NCBI GenBank assembly: GCA_011053055.1
Contig: DRHT01000031.1
Coordinates: 310,001 to 374,000, forward strand
Length of the DNA stretch: 64,000 bases
DNA from: Halopseudomonas sabulinigri
GTDB lineage: Bacteria > Pseudomonadota > Gammaproteobacteria > Pseudomonadales > Pseudomonadaceae
Reading direction: 5' to 3'
This document shows positions 1 through 8,254 of this stretch, piece by piece (position 1 is the stretch's first letter; each line of letters starts with the position of its first letter). Both the position numbers and the translations under genes were made by a program. Below the pieces are notes generated by a model, which ran no database searches, had not been told where the DNA came from, and worked only from the letters and a program-made list of their open reading frames with translations.

Positions 1-1303
1 GCACATCGGCCGGTCCAGCCATGCCACTTTGTACTATGGCCTTGTGAAACAAGCCCTTGGCCAAGGGCGAGTTGATCAACGAAAGCACTTTACCGCCGCC
101 GCCGGATTCGCCAAAGATGGTGACGTTGTCAGGATCACCGCCAAAGGCCGCAATATTGTTTTTCACCCACTTCAACGCCGCAACCAGATCGAGCTGACCG
201 TAGTTGCCGGAACTCGTGTTACTCGACTCCGCTGTCAACGCAGGGTGCGCCATGTAGCCAAACGGCCCAAGACGGTGATTGACCGTAACCACAATCACGC
301 CTTCTTTCGGCAGCGAGGTATTGTTGAACGCCTTGGTATTGCCGGTGAGAATGGCAAACCCGCCACCATGGAACCAGACCATCACTGGCAGCTCCTCACC
401 GGCATAGCCATCGGGTACGGTTACGTTGAGATAAAGACTATCTTCGCTCATGCCACCTTCACCAAACGACTGGTATGCCGGAGTCTGCGCGGACTGGTTA
501 GCCCACGCGGTGGCGTACCGCACACCCTCCCAGGCTTCTGGTTCTACCGGCGGCTTCCAGCGCAGCGCATCCAGTGGTGGTTTGGCGTACGGAATGCCAT
601 ACCAGGCCCAGGTGCCGTCGGCATGCTGGAAGCCTGAGAGCTGGCCGTACTCGGTTTCAACCACTTTACCGGGTGCCAGCGAGCGAGCCATATGCTCCCG
701 CGCCGCAGCGGCGCTAACTACGCTACGTGGGCGCGGATCGGTATCGGTAAATACGGGCGGTTCGGCCTCGTTCAGCTCGGTCAGGAGCGCGGCCAAAGAC
801 GCGGGAAAGGTCGCCGAAGGCTGATCCAGATCCAAGCTATCGACGTGGTTAGCAACAATCGCGGCGACCTCTTCGGTGATCAGAATGCCGTTATTCAGCA
901 CAGCATCCTGATCGAGCGTTTGCAGCAGCACAGCAAGATTATTGACCCGGTTATTGCTGACATCTGTGGCATCTTCGACCAGATCAAGCGGGGTGATGAT
1001 CGCAGCGCCTGAAGCGGAGCCCAGCTCCAGGTCACCGATGCTGAAGGTAAGGCTTTCACCAGCGTTATACTGAAATTCGCCAGCACTGCTGGTGGTGCCG
1101 TTGTGGCTACTGCTCTGGTAATGCAACCCGCCAACGGGGCTGTCCATGAAGACGCCTGTGGAGGCGCTTGCGCCCGCATCGGAATCATCATCACCGCCAC
1201 CGTCGCTAAAACAGCCAGTGAGAGAAATAGCCAACGCGAGTGCGGTAAGGGGGAAAACCAGCGTAGGGATTGAGGGCATACGCCTAGGATTGGATTTAGT
1301 CAT
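1..1303 (-). CDS. Type B carboxylesterase lipoprotein, partial (C-terminus off the left edge)
   Basis: Reading frame open from base 1303 to the window edge, 434 residues visible. The N-terminus is a lipoprotein signal ending in a lipobox (ISLTGC, Cys31), so the protein should be outer-membrane or periplasmically anchored. Residues ~50-190 form an extra N-terminal module (DSPVGGLHYQ, GEFQYNAGESLTFSIGDLEL, ITPLDL) of a kind I associate with surface lipoproteins of marine gammaproteobacteria. The carboxylesterase/alpha-beta hydrolase domain starts near residue 215: oxyanion-type HGGGF, then FGESGGG with the nucleophile serine near residue 400. The acid and histidine of the triad lie beyond the edge. 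A GAGA-like Shine-Dalgarno lies ~9 nt before the ATG; Met9 is an alternative start. The substrate (some carboxylic ester) cannot be read from sequence. Confidence 0.85.
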   Translation of the reverse strand, partial: MTKSNPRRMPSIPTLVFPLTALALAISLTGCFSDGGGDDDSDAGASASTGVFMDSPVGGLHYQSSSHNGTTSSAGEFQYNAGESLTFSIGDLELGSASGAAIITPLDLVEDATDVSNNRVNNLAVLLQTLDQDAVLNNGILITEEVAAIVANHVDSLDLDQPSATFPASLAALLTELNEAEPPVFTDTDPRPRSVVSAAAAREHMARSLAPGKVVETEYGQLSGFQHADGTWAWYGIPYAKPPLDALRWKPPVEPEAWEGVRYATAWANQSAQTPAYQSFGEGGMSEDSLYLNVTVPDGYAGEELPVMVWFHGGGFAILTGNTKAFNNTSLPKEGVIVVTVNHRLGPFGYMAHPALTAESSNTSSGNYGQLDLVAALKWVKNNIAAFGGDPDNVTIFGESGGGGKVLSLINSPLAKGLFHKAIVQSGMAGPADV

Positions 1304-1637
1304 CGCGGTATCTCTTTGTTGTACTTGTTGAGAGGGTGCAGTCTTGGCCTGCAGGAAAACCCTAGCCGCCCAATCAAGCCCGATCAATCGAACAAAAAGA
1401 CTCACAAGTGATACTTTATTTACGAAACCCCCATGCTAGTCATTTATATTTTTTGAAGCTATTGATTGCTCGCGAATTTACTGGCGCAAGAGCACACATC
1501 AGACGAGATGGCTGATACAAAACACGCGTACCACGGCCAAGCACTTCCAACAGTATTCACACTGCTGATTTAGTGGCATTACGCCCAGCTCTGGCCCACC
1601 CAAACGCCAAAAAGCGCCCGACAGACCTCACCGGGCT
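1304..1637. other. Intergenic stretch without a gene
   Basis: 334 bases between the divergently read esterase and the 3' end of aguA. AT-rich in the middle (1400-1470). No convincing reading frame or RNA gene. It must hold the esterase promoter, but I cannot place it with confidence. Confidence 0.6.
1608..1636 (-). terminator. Possible weak terminator after aguA
   Basis: On the minus strand directly after the aguA stop: GCCCG, an 11-nt loop, CGGGC, then GCTTTTT. The stem is only 5 bp, so this is a weak call. Confidence 0.35.
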
Positions 1638-2738
1638 TCAACCCGCCAGCGGCTGCTGTTGGGTAATACAGTGAATATTGCCGCCGCCTAGCAAAATCTC
1701 GCGGCCGGGCACGGTAACTACCCTTCGATCCGGAAAAATACGCTGCAGAATTTCCAGTGCTACTGCGTCCTGCGGATCATCGAAAGCGGGGGCAACCACA
1801 CCGTCATTGACGATCAGGAAGTTGACGTAAGATCCCGCCAACTGAATTGAAGGATCACGCGGCTGGCTGCCCGCTACAACCGCCACACCTGCGCATTCTT
1901 CTGCAGTAGCAAACAACGGCCCGGGAATAGGAATGCGGTGTACCAAGAGTTCACGGCCCTGGGCGTCACGCTGACTCTCCAGCACCTGAGCCGCAGCCTG
2001 ACAGCGTGCATAGTTAGGGCTGTGCTCGTCATCGGTCCAGGCCAACAACACCTCGCCGGGACGCACAAAACAGCAAAAGTTGTCTACGTGACCGTCAGTT
2101 TCGTCGTTATACAGCCCCGAGGGCAGCCAGATCACTTTGCTGATGCCCAAGTGGTCCGCCAGCATCAGTTCAATTTCTTCGCGTTGCAGGTGCGGATTGC
2201 GGTTGGCGTTGAGCAAACATTCTTCCGTGGTCAGCAGTGTGCCTTCGCCATCCACATGGAATGAGCCACCTTCCAGTACGAAGCCTTCGGTGCGATAACG
2301 CGGGCATCGTTCCATGGCAAGAATTTTGTCTGCCACTTGGTCGTCCAGCGCCCAGTCGGCATAAAGCCCACCGTTGTCACCGCCCCACGCGTTGAACGTC
2401 CAATCGACGCCGCGCAGGCTGCCCTGACCATTAATTACAAAGCTGGGCCCAGTGTCGCGTACCCAACCATCGTTGCTGCTCAACTCAATCACGCGGATAC
2501 CGGGATGGTCGAGTATGGCAGCGGCATTTGCATACTGCCCTGCGCTGGCACAGACAGTCACTGGCTCAAAGCTGGCAATCGCCTTGGCCACTTCAGCGAA
2601 AGCGGCCTGTGCAGGCACCGCCTGATCGCGCCAGTTATCCGGGCGCTCGGGCCAAACCATCCAGGTCTGGCTGTGAGGCGCCCATTCGGCGGGCATGAAG
2701 TAACTATCCTGTCGCGGTGTGCTGTGCAGCGTATACAT
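1638..2738 (-). CDS. aguA: Agmatine deiminase
   Basis: 366 aa, the usual family length. Converts agmatine to N-carbamoylputrescine and ammonia in the cytoplasm, the first step of the arginine-decarboxylase route to putrescine. Guanidine-modifying enzyme (pentein) fold; the nucleophile sits in the C-terminal [11 protein letters not shown] motif as Cys357, the same number as in the P. aeruginosa enzyme. Further signatures are the N-terminal [13 protein letters not shown] and [13 protein letters not shown] segments and the [18 protein letters not shown] stretch carrying the catalytic His. Lies 6 bp after aguB on the same strand, so the two are cotranscribed. Confidence 0.96.
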   Translation of the reverse strand: MYTLHSTPRQDSYFMPAEWAPHSQTWMVWPERPDNWRDQAVPAQAAFAEVAKAIASFEPVTVCASAGQYANAAAILDHPGIRVIELSSNDGWVRDTGPSFVINGQGSLRGVDWTFNAWGGDNGGLYADWALDDQVADKILAMERCPRYRTEGFVLEGGSFHVDGEGTLLTTEECLLNANRNPHLQREEIELMLADHLGISKVIWLPSGLYNDETDGHVDNFCCFVRPGEVLLAWTDDEHSPNYARCQAAAQVLESQRDAQGRELLVHRIPIPGPLFATAEECAGVAVVAGSQPRDPSIQLAGSYVNFLIVNDGVVAPAFDDPQDAVALEILQRIFPDRRVVTVPGREILLGGGNIHCITQQQPLAG

Positions 2739-2744
2739 GGGTAA

Positions 2745-3623
2745 TCAGGATTCCTGTGAGCCATCCAATGTTTTGATCGGACCGTAAAGGTTCGGGCGTC
2801 GGTCGCGGAATACCCCCCAAGCGCTGCGGATATGTTCAAGCGCGTCGAGGTCGAACTCTTGTATCAGTACGCCGGTTTCCGTCTCATTCAGTTCCTGCAC
2901 TTTTTCACCGAACTGGTTGGCAATGAAAGACGAGCCGTAGAAAGTGATGTCGTAGTCGCCCTGCTCTTCCTTGCCAATGCGGTTGCTGGCCACCAGCGGC
3001 ATCAGGTTGGCGCCGGCGTGGCCCTGCTGAACACGCTGCCAATGATCACGCGAGCTGATACCGGGATCATGCGGCTCGCTGCCGATCGCCGTTGGATAAA
3101 ACAGCACTTCGGCGCCCATCAGCGCCATGCTGCGGGCGCATTCAGGGAACCATTGATCCCAGCAGATACCAACGCCGATTTTCGCGTAACGGGTCTGCCA
3201 GACCTTGAAACCGGTATCACCCGGGTTGAAGTAATACTTCTCGTGATAGCCCGGGCCATCCGGGATATGGCTCTTGCGGTATACGCCCAAATTACTGCCA
3301 TCAGCATCGATGATGACGATGCTGTTGTAGCGCGCACGGCCAGCCAATTCGAAAAAACTGATCGGCAACACCACGCTCAGTTCTTTGGCCAACGCCTTGA
3401 AATGGATGATGGCCGGATTGTCATCAACAGGGGTAGCCAACTGCAAGTAATCGGCGTTCGGCTTCTGGCAAAAATAGGGCGTCTCAAACAGCTCTTGAAT
3501 AAGGATGATCTGGGCGCCCTGCCCCGCCGCTTCGCGCACCAGCTTTTCGGCCTGTGCAATATTGGCTTCACGATCCCACGAACAGCTCATCTGAGTTGCA
3601 GCTACGGTGACGGTACGGGCCAT
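2745..3623 (-). CDS. aguB: N-carbamoylputrescine amidohydrolase
   Basis: 292 aa member of the nitrilase superfamily. Hydrolyses N-carbamoylputrescine to putrescine, CO2 and ammonia, using the AguA product. The catalytic triad is visible: Glu44 (IQELFETPYF), Lys117 (YRKSHIPDG) and Cys154 (GVGICWDQWFPE). Start ATG has a good Shine-Dalgarno (CAGGAG, 6 nt spacing). First gene of an aguB-aguA operon; the 180-bp upstream region carries inverted repeats that may be operators. In P. aeruginosa the operon is repressed by AguR and induced by agmatine; whether that holds here depends on the identity of the TetR gene at 4574-5206. Confidence 0.96.
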   Translation of the reverse strand: MARTVTVAATQMSCSWDREANIAQAEKLVREAAGQGAQIILIQELFETPYFCQKPNADYLQLATPVDDNPAIIHFKALAKELSVVLPISFFELAGRARYNSIVIIDADGSNLGVYRKSHIPDGPGYHEKYYFNPGDTGFKVWQTRYAKIGVGICWDQWFPECARSMALMGAEVLFYPTAIGSEPHDPGISSRDHWQRVQQGHAGANLMPLVASNRIGKEEQGDYDITFYGSSFIANQFGEKVQELNETETGVLIQEFDLDALEHIRSAWGVFRDRRPNLYGPIKTLDGSQES

Positions 3624-3722
3624 GGTTCACTCCTGACAGATAAATAACTTTTGACTTTATATTCGATAAATATCGGCAAATCAACGAATGAATAACAGAT
3701 AAAAACAGTTAATCCGACAAAG

Positions 3723-3740
3723 TGTCGAATTTAATCGACA
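3723..3740. promoter_or_regulatory. Inverted repeat upstream of aguB, candidate repressor operator
   Basis: TGTCGA-N6-TCGACA, perfect 6-bp arms, ~100 bp before the aguB start. A second shorter repeat CGATA-AA-TATCG lies at 3664-3675, ~40 bp from the start and in the likely promoter zone. Either could bind the nearby TetR-type protein; this is inference. Confidence 0.4.
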
Positions 3741-3803
3741 ACGAGCCCATCGATAACGGCCTGATTTTTTTAAACATTAACTACCATCAGCCGGCGGAGA
3801 GTC

Positions 3804-4577
3804 TCAACCGTCCGAAGTGAGCGGATTCTGCCGATAAAAATCGGCCAAATGCTGATACACCTCTGGCCAGGTGTGCTGCAGCATGACCGGGCGCTCGAAG
3901 AAGGTCTCGGACAGTACCGCAAAGAACTCAGCCGGTGCCTCAAGTGCATAGGCGTCAATCGGCAGTTTCTCACCAGCGGCGGCACGACGCCCCAGATCAT
4001 CCCAAGCGGCACTCATGTCGCGCTTCCAGTCAGCGGGGCTCATGCCGTGATGTAGCGGCGGAGCACCATTGGCGCCGTCGTGCCGCATATCCAGCGTGTG
4101 CGCCAACTCGTGAATGACCACGTTATAACCATCGCGCTGACCGGATAACTGCACATCTGCGAGCGATAACACCACGGGGCCACGTAACCAGGCCTCACCA
4201 CTCAGGTTACGACCACCCTCATGCACCACGCCGGCCTCGTCCTGCCAGCTGTGCTCCGCATGAAAAGGGCCATCGTATAGAATCAGCGTTTTCCAGCGGT
4301 CATACCAATCCAGCCCCAGTTCAAGCACTGGCACTACCGCCATGCCCGCAATCCGCAAACACAGCACGTCACTGGCCTCAGCATCACCCGCCGCATGCAG
4401 ATTCTTGCGCAGCAATAATCGCAGCGCCATATCCTGCAGTTTAGTGCGTTTAGCATCGCTAAGACCTTGATACACAGACCAGTCGCCCAGAGCCTGTTGC
4501 CAAAGCTCCGGACTGATATCCAGCTCCGCCAACTGACGATCTTCCCGCCATTCGGCGAAACGTTTGAACAAGCTCAT
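3804..4577 (-). CDS. mtfA: M90-family zinc metallopeptidase (MtfA-like)
   Basis: 257 aa, close to E. coli MtfA length. MtfA is a cytoplasmic zinc aminopeptidase which in E. coli binds the repressor Mlc. The zinc site is intact: HELAH at residues 156-160 inside VVIHELAHTLDMRHDG, with a downstream Glu in the EAPAEFFAVLSETFFE segment as probable third ligand. The first codons overlap the TetR stop (ATGA), so it is translationally coupled to that regulator and is the last gene of a pauB-tetR-mtfA operon. Its link to polyamine metabolism is not established anywhere I know; the location is the only hint. Confidence 0.88.
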   Translation of the reverse strand: MSLFKRFAEWREDRQLAELDISPELWQQALGDWSVYQGLSDAKRTKLQDMALRLLLRKNLHAAGDAEASDVLCLRIAGMAVVPVLELGLDWYDRWKTLILYDGPFHAEHSWQDEAGVVHEGGRNLSGEAWLRGPVVLSLADVQLSGQRDGYNVVIHELAHTLDMRHDGANGAPPLHHGMSPADWKRDMSAAWDDLGRRAAAGEKLPIDAYALEAPAEFFAVLSETFFERPVMLQHTWPEVYQHLADFYRQNPLTSDG

Positions 4578-5206
4578 ACCAACTCCTTGTCAGCCGGTGT
4601 CAATAATGGGGGTATGTAGAGGCCAAGGTAAGCAGTCATCATGCGCGTAGCCTCGCGGCACAGCACCGGGGTTAGCTGGCCATGTTGCTGATAATCAACA
4701 GCCAACAACTTATCTGCCGCCTGCATGGCCAGCGTAAATATATCCACTTCCTGGGGCAGCGGCGGCAACTGGAAAAATGCCTCCAGGCAGCCACGAAAGC
4801 GCAGCCCCAGCTGGCGATCATGCAACCGATCAGCCTGGCGTACGGCACTCAGCTCATGCGCGCCCAGCAGTAACTCGCGGGCAGCCGCATTGCTCTGATA
4901 ATAATCCTGAAAACGCTGCTCCAACTCCGCCACCAAAGCCATCCAGCTAACCGGCGGGGGTGCCACCGGCAAATGCAGCACTGCGTCGAGCTCAGCAAAA
5001 ACTTGCTGCGCCAAGGCACTTAGCACATCACCGGTCTGCGGAAAAAAATGATAGACCGAGGACGGTGGAATCTCGGCTTGCTCGGCAATCGCATAGATGG
5101 ACAGATCGGCCAGCCCCTGTTGATCGAGCAATAGGCGCGTCGCTTGCAGGATGCGCGCTATGCGCTCCTGACTGCTGGCTCGGTGCTTAGGGGTAGATCG
5201 GCTCAT
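4574..5206 (-). CDS. TetR-family transcriptional regulator (possible AguR)
   Basis: 210 aa from the ATG at 5206; an upstream in-frame TTG at 5221 would overlap the pauB stop but has no better ribosome site. N-terminal TetR helix-turn-helix at residues ~20-60 (LLLDQQGLADLSIYAIAEQA, then PPSSVYHFF), followed by a helical ligand domain. It lies 11 bp after pauB and overlaps mtfA by ATGA. In P. aeruginosa the TetR repressor AguR lies next to aguBA on the side of spuI, so by synteny this is a fair AguR candidate, but here it is embedded in another operon with mtfA between it and aguB. Ligand unproven. Confidence 0.85.
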   Translation of the reverse strand: MSRSTPKHRASSQERIARILQATRLLLDQQGLADLSIYAIAEQAEIPPSSVYHFFPQTGDVLSALAQQVFAELDAVLHLPVAPPPVSWMALVAELEQRFQDYYQSNAAARELLLGAHELSAVRQADRLHDRQLGLRFRGCLEAFFQLPPLPQEVDIFTLAMQAADKLLAVDYQQHGQLTPVLCREATRMMTAYLGLYIPPLLTPADKELV

Positions 5207-5217
5207 GTTAATCTCGT

Positions 5218-6498
5218 TCAACGGCTATCCTGCAGACGATACCATAGCAGCGCCAGCGCTCGGATGGCGGTTTGCAGCGGCGCTCCCGGTGGCACCGGCC
5301 AATGCCGCGTGCGCGCCAGCAGGTCAAAACCAGCGGCATCGCCGAGCACGGTTTGCGCCATCAACTTGCCAGCCATGCCCGCCAACGCCACGCCTTGTCC
5401 TGAGTAACCCTGCGCGTAAAGCGTACGTTGCCCCAAGCGGCCAAACACCGGCGCCTTGTTCAGCGTCATCGCTACTTGCCCACCCCAGAGATACTCAAAG
5501 TCCTCCTCAGCCAACGCAGGAAACACCCCCGCCATCCGTTGACGCATGGTCGCACGCAAGGCATCCGGCTGCGCATCACGTGCGCTGGCGCGACCGCCAA
5601 ACAGCAAGCGGTTATCGGCACTGAGGCGGTAATAGTCGATCAAGGTATTCATATCGCAGACTGCGGCACGCGAGGGAATCAGTTGCGTAGCCAACTCTCC
5701 CAGCGGCCGGGTTGCGCCTATATAGCTACCAATCGGCATAAAGCGTTTACGGTGCCAAGGCAGCAGCTTGCCAAGATAAGCGTTGCCCGCCAGCAACAAA
5801 TGCTGGGCGCGGACCTTGCCATTAGCCGTGCGAACCTCAATTCCTATGCCCGACTCGGCACGGCTCAGTTCGGAATAACCCAGCACGGCAGAACTCTCAA
5901 ATATCTGCGCCCCGGCAGCCTCAGCGGCTAGCGCTAACCCATGCGCATACTTCAACGGGTGCAGGTCGCCGCCACCCATGTCCATTACGCCAGCCTGATA
6001 ATCGGAGTGCAGTAATGCCTGCAAAGAATTCCGCCCATGGAAAGCCAACTGGTCATAGCCAAGCGACTCCAGCTCCTGTTGCCAGGCCTGCAACTCAGGA
6101 ACGTGCCGCGGCTTATTGGCTACCAGCAGGATGCCTGCCTTCAGGTCACAATCGATGTTGTGGCGCGCAACACGATTGCGCAGCAGCCCGACACCGTCCA
6201 GCGTCAGCTGCCAGACCTTGCGTGCGTCCTCTACGCCCAACTCGGCGACCATACGGCCGTGATCACACGCTAAACCCGGATTGATTTGTCCACCATTACG
6301 GCCTGAACAGCCCCAACCAACCTGCTCAGCTTCCAGCACTATCACTCGCAAGCCGGCCTCCGCCAGCTCCAGCGCCGCAGATAAACCCGTAAAACCCGCA
6401 CCCACCACGCATACGTCTGCCTTTAACTCATCGCGCAGCGAGTCTCGCTGTGCAGCCGTGCCCATGCTGGCGCGATACCAGGAATCATTCATCGACAT
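5218..6498 (-). CDS. pauB: FAD-dependent gamma-glutamylputrescine oxidoreductase (PauB/PuuB type)
   Basis: 426 aa DAO-type flavoprotein. Oxidises gamma-glutamyl-putrescine to the aminobutyraldehyde with release of ammonia and H2O2, the second step of the glutamylation route. FAD-binding GxGxxG motif near residue 30 (VVGAGFTGLSAALELAEAG), a GCSGRNGGQ segment, and a C-terminal GYSGQGVALAGMAGK motif typical of this family. I start at the ATG at 6498 because it has AGGAG 7 nt upstream; the longer frame to 6522 would begin inside the hairpin that ends the spuI transcript. First gene of an operon with the TetR gene and mtfA. Confidence 0.9.
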   Translation of the reverse strand: MSMNDSWYRASMGTAAQRDSLRDELKADVCVVGAGFTGLSAALELAEAGLRVIVLEAEQVGWGCSGRNGGQINPGLACDHGRMVAELGVEDARKVWQLTLDGVGLLRNRVARHNIDCDLKAGILLVANKPRHVPELQAWQQELESLGYDQLAFHGRNSLQALLHSDYQAGVMDMGGGDLHPLKYAHGLALAAEAAGAQIFESSAVLGYSELSRAESGIGIEVRTANGKVRAQHLLLAGNAYLGKLLPWHRKRFMPIGSYIGATRPLGELATQLIPSRAAVCDMNTLIDYYRLSADNRLLFGGRASARDAQPDALRATMRQRMAGVFPALAEEDFEYLWGGQVAMTLNKAPVFGRLGQRTLYAQGYSGQGVALAGMAGKLMAQTVLGDAAGFDLLARTRHWPVPPGAPLQTAIRALALLWYRLQDSR

Positions 6499-6521
6499 AC
6501 TTTTACTCCTGCACACAAACA

Positions 6522-6543
6522 AATCCCGCCAAACGGCGGGATT
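6522..6543 (-). terminator. Hairpin between spuI and pauB
   Basis: AATCCCGCC-AAAC-GGCGGGATT, a 9-bp perfect stem 24-45 bases after the spuI stop and just before the pauB ribosome site. On the minus strand it is followed by TGTTTGTG, so termination is probably partial; it may set lower pauB expression or act as an attenuator. Confidence 0.55.
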
Positions 6544-6567
6544 GTCTTGAGCTGTAGCGCCGGTGGG

Positions 6568-7974
6568 TTAGACCGTATGCAAATACCACATATATTCCAG
6601 ATCGGAGATGGTCTTCTCAAACTCTTCCATCTCGCTTTCTTTACAGAGCACAAATACGTCGAGGTACTCTTCGCCGATGTACTCTTTCATCACTTCCGAG
6701 GTTTCTAACGCGCGCAGAGCGTCACGCAAGTTGGTCGGCAGTGAGGCCTCATGCTGGTCGTAGGCATTGCCCTCGGTCATTGGCGGCGGCTCGACCTTGT
6801 TGCTGATGCCGTAGTGAATCGCCGATAACAGTGCAGCCATCAACAGGTAAGGGTTTGCATCCGCGCCAGCCAGGCGGTGCTCGATACGCATCGCGTCCGG
6901 GTCGCCGCCCGGCACTCGCACGGCAACGGTCCGGTTATCGACACCCCAGGTCGGGGCGCAAGGTACAAAGAAGCTGGGGCTGAAACGACGATAGGAGTTC
7001 ACGTTCGGACAGAGAAACGCCATATATTCGGGTAATGTCTTCAGCAGACCACCCACCGCCCAGCGCAGGTTGTCGCTCAGGCTGCCATCCGCATTGGAAG
7101 CAAAAATATTAGCGCCCAGTTCGTCAAGCAAACTGATGTGCACATGCATGCCGTTGCCTGCCTGATCGTAATACGGCTTGGCCATGAAGGTGGTGTCCAT
7201 TTCATGGTCATAGGCGACGTTCTTGATTACACGCTTGAGCAGTACGTTGTAATCGCAGGCAACCACCGGGTCATCCACGTGATGCAGGTTGACCTCAAAC
7301 TGGCCCGGCGCTGATTCTGCTACGATGGCGTCAGCGGGGATGCCCTGTTCGTGGGCAGCTTCGATGACGTCCTCAAGAAACTCAGCGTACTCATCCAGAT
7401 CATCCATCGAGTAGACCTGAACCGAGTTCGGGCGCTTGCCAGACATAGGTGAGCGCGGAGGCTGCGGACGGCCGGTAAGGTTCTCCTGGTCAATCAGGTA
7501 GAACTCCAGCTCAAAAGCAGAAACCGGGGTCAGCTTGAGGTCCTTGAAGCGTTCAACGATACGTTGCAGAACATAGCGGGGATCAGCGAAGAAAGGAGTC
7601 TTGCGGTCAAACTCATACATGGTCATCAATAACTGACCCGTTGGCCGCTTCTGCCAGGGCTCTATATTAAGCGTGCCCGGGATCGGCAGGCAGATCCGGT
7701 CGGCATCGCCGATTTCCAGCCCCAGACCGGTTTCTTCTACTGTTGTACCTTGAATGTTCAGGGCGAAGACAGAGGCTGGTAGTGCGATACCTTTTTCAAA
7801 GGCTTTGGATAGTGCGGATCGGTCGATTCGCTTGCCACGCACGATGCCGTTCATATCGGCAATCAGCAGGTCAATAAAATGTATTTCCGGATGCTCGGCC
7901 AGAAAGGCCTCCGCTTCCTGGACGCTAGCGGGCTGAATGGCTGCCGCAGCACCCGCTCCGGGTTGGGCTTGCAT
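6568..7974 (-). CDS. spuI: Glutamate-polyamine ligase (glutamine synthetase family)
   Basis: 468 aa. ATP-dependent gamma-glutamylation of putrescine or a related amine, the committing step of the glutamylation pathway. Glutamine-synthetase fold: N-terminal beta-grasp (residues ~35-130, DLLIADMNGIVRGKRIDR), then the catalytic domain with FELEFYL, NGMHVHISL, NRTVAVRVPGGDPDAMRIEH and GADANPYLLMAA signatures. Transcribed divergently from spuA, the same layout as spuI/spuA in P. aeruginosa, which supports the symbol. The paralogue SpuB lies across the divergent promoter; the two presumably differ in amine preference. Confidence 0.93.
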   Translation of the reverse strand: MQAQPGAGAAAAIQPASVQEAEAFLAEHPEIHFIDLLIADMNGIVRGKRIDRSALSKAFEKGIALPASVFALNIQGTTVEETGLGLEIGDADRICLPIPGTLNIEPWQKRPTGQLLMTMYEFDRKTPFFADPRYVLQRIVERFKDLKLTPVSAFELEFYLIDQENLTGRPQPPRSPMSGKRPNSVQVYSMDDLDEYAEFLEDVIEAAHEQGIPADAIVAESAPGQFEVNLHHVDDPVVACDYNVLLKRVIKNVAYDHEMDTTFMAKPYYDQAGNGMHVHISLLDELGANIFASNADGSLSDNLRWAVGGLLKTLPEYMAFLCPNVNSYRRFSPSFFVPCAPTWGVDNRTVAVRVPGGDPDAMRIEHRLAGADANPYLLMAALLSAIHYGISNKVEPPPMTEGNAYDQHEASLPTNLRDALRALETSEVMKEYIGEEYLDVFVLCKESEMEEFEKTISDLEYMWYLHTV

Positions 7975-8254
7975 GGGTTGTCACCTGTTGTTTGTAAAAT
8001 ATATCAATCACGAAAGTCGTAAGTGCAGAGTTAATCCGAAAGGCTTCATGGAGTCAATAGAGTAGCATCCGCACACTATAGGTGCGCACTGCACCAATTA
8101 AGGCCGTCAGAGCCATTTTTAACGTCCATCTCAACGCGATTCGATCCGCGATTTTGGCGTTTTGTGTTAATTATTTTTTATTGCTATTGTATAAAAAATC
8201 GAACAACAATGGCTTCGCGTAAGTTATTCACCACAGCCTTCGGACCCTCCATCT
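7975..8254. promoter_or_regulatory. Divergent spuI/spuA promoter region
   Basis: 280 bases without a gene between two divergent polyamine transcription units; markedly AT-rich from 8160 to 8215. A plausible spuA promoter has TTAATT (8167-8172) and TATAAA (8190-8195) 17 bp apart. The spuI promoter is not obvious. No sigma-54 consensus was seen. Confidence 0.5.
8174..8198. promoter_or_regulatory. Inverted repeat overlapping the putative spuA -10 box
   Basis: TTTTTTAT-N9-ATAAAAAA, perfect 8-bp arms. It covers the proposed -10 element and spacer of spuA, so a protein bound there would block transcription. The composition is low-complexity, so chance is not excluded. Confidence 0.4.

Noticed and set aside
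29-1012. Plus-strand reading frames of 106-202 codons
   Set aside because: They lie opposite the esterase frame, whose translation shows clear motifs; the plus-strand products match nothing.
2832-3647. 271-codon plus-strand frame
   Set aside because: Antisense shadow of aguB, which has its full catalytic triad.
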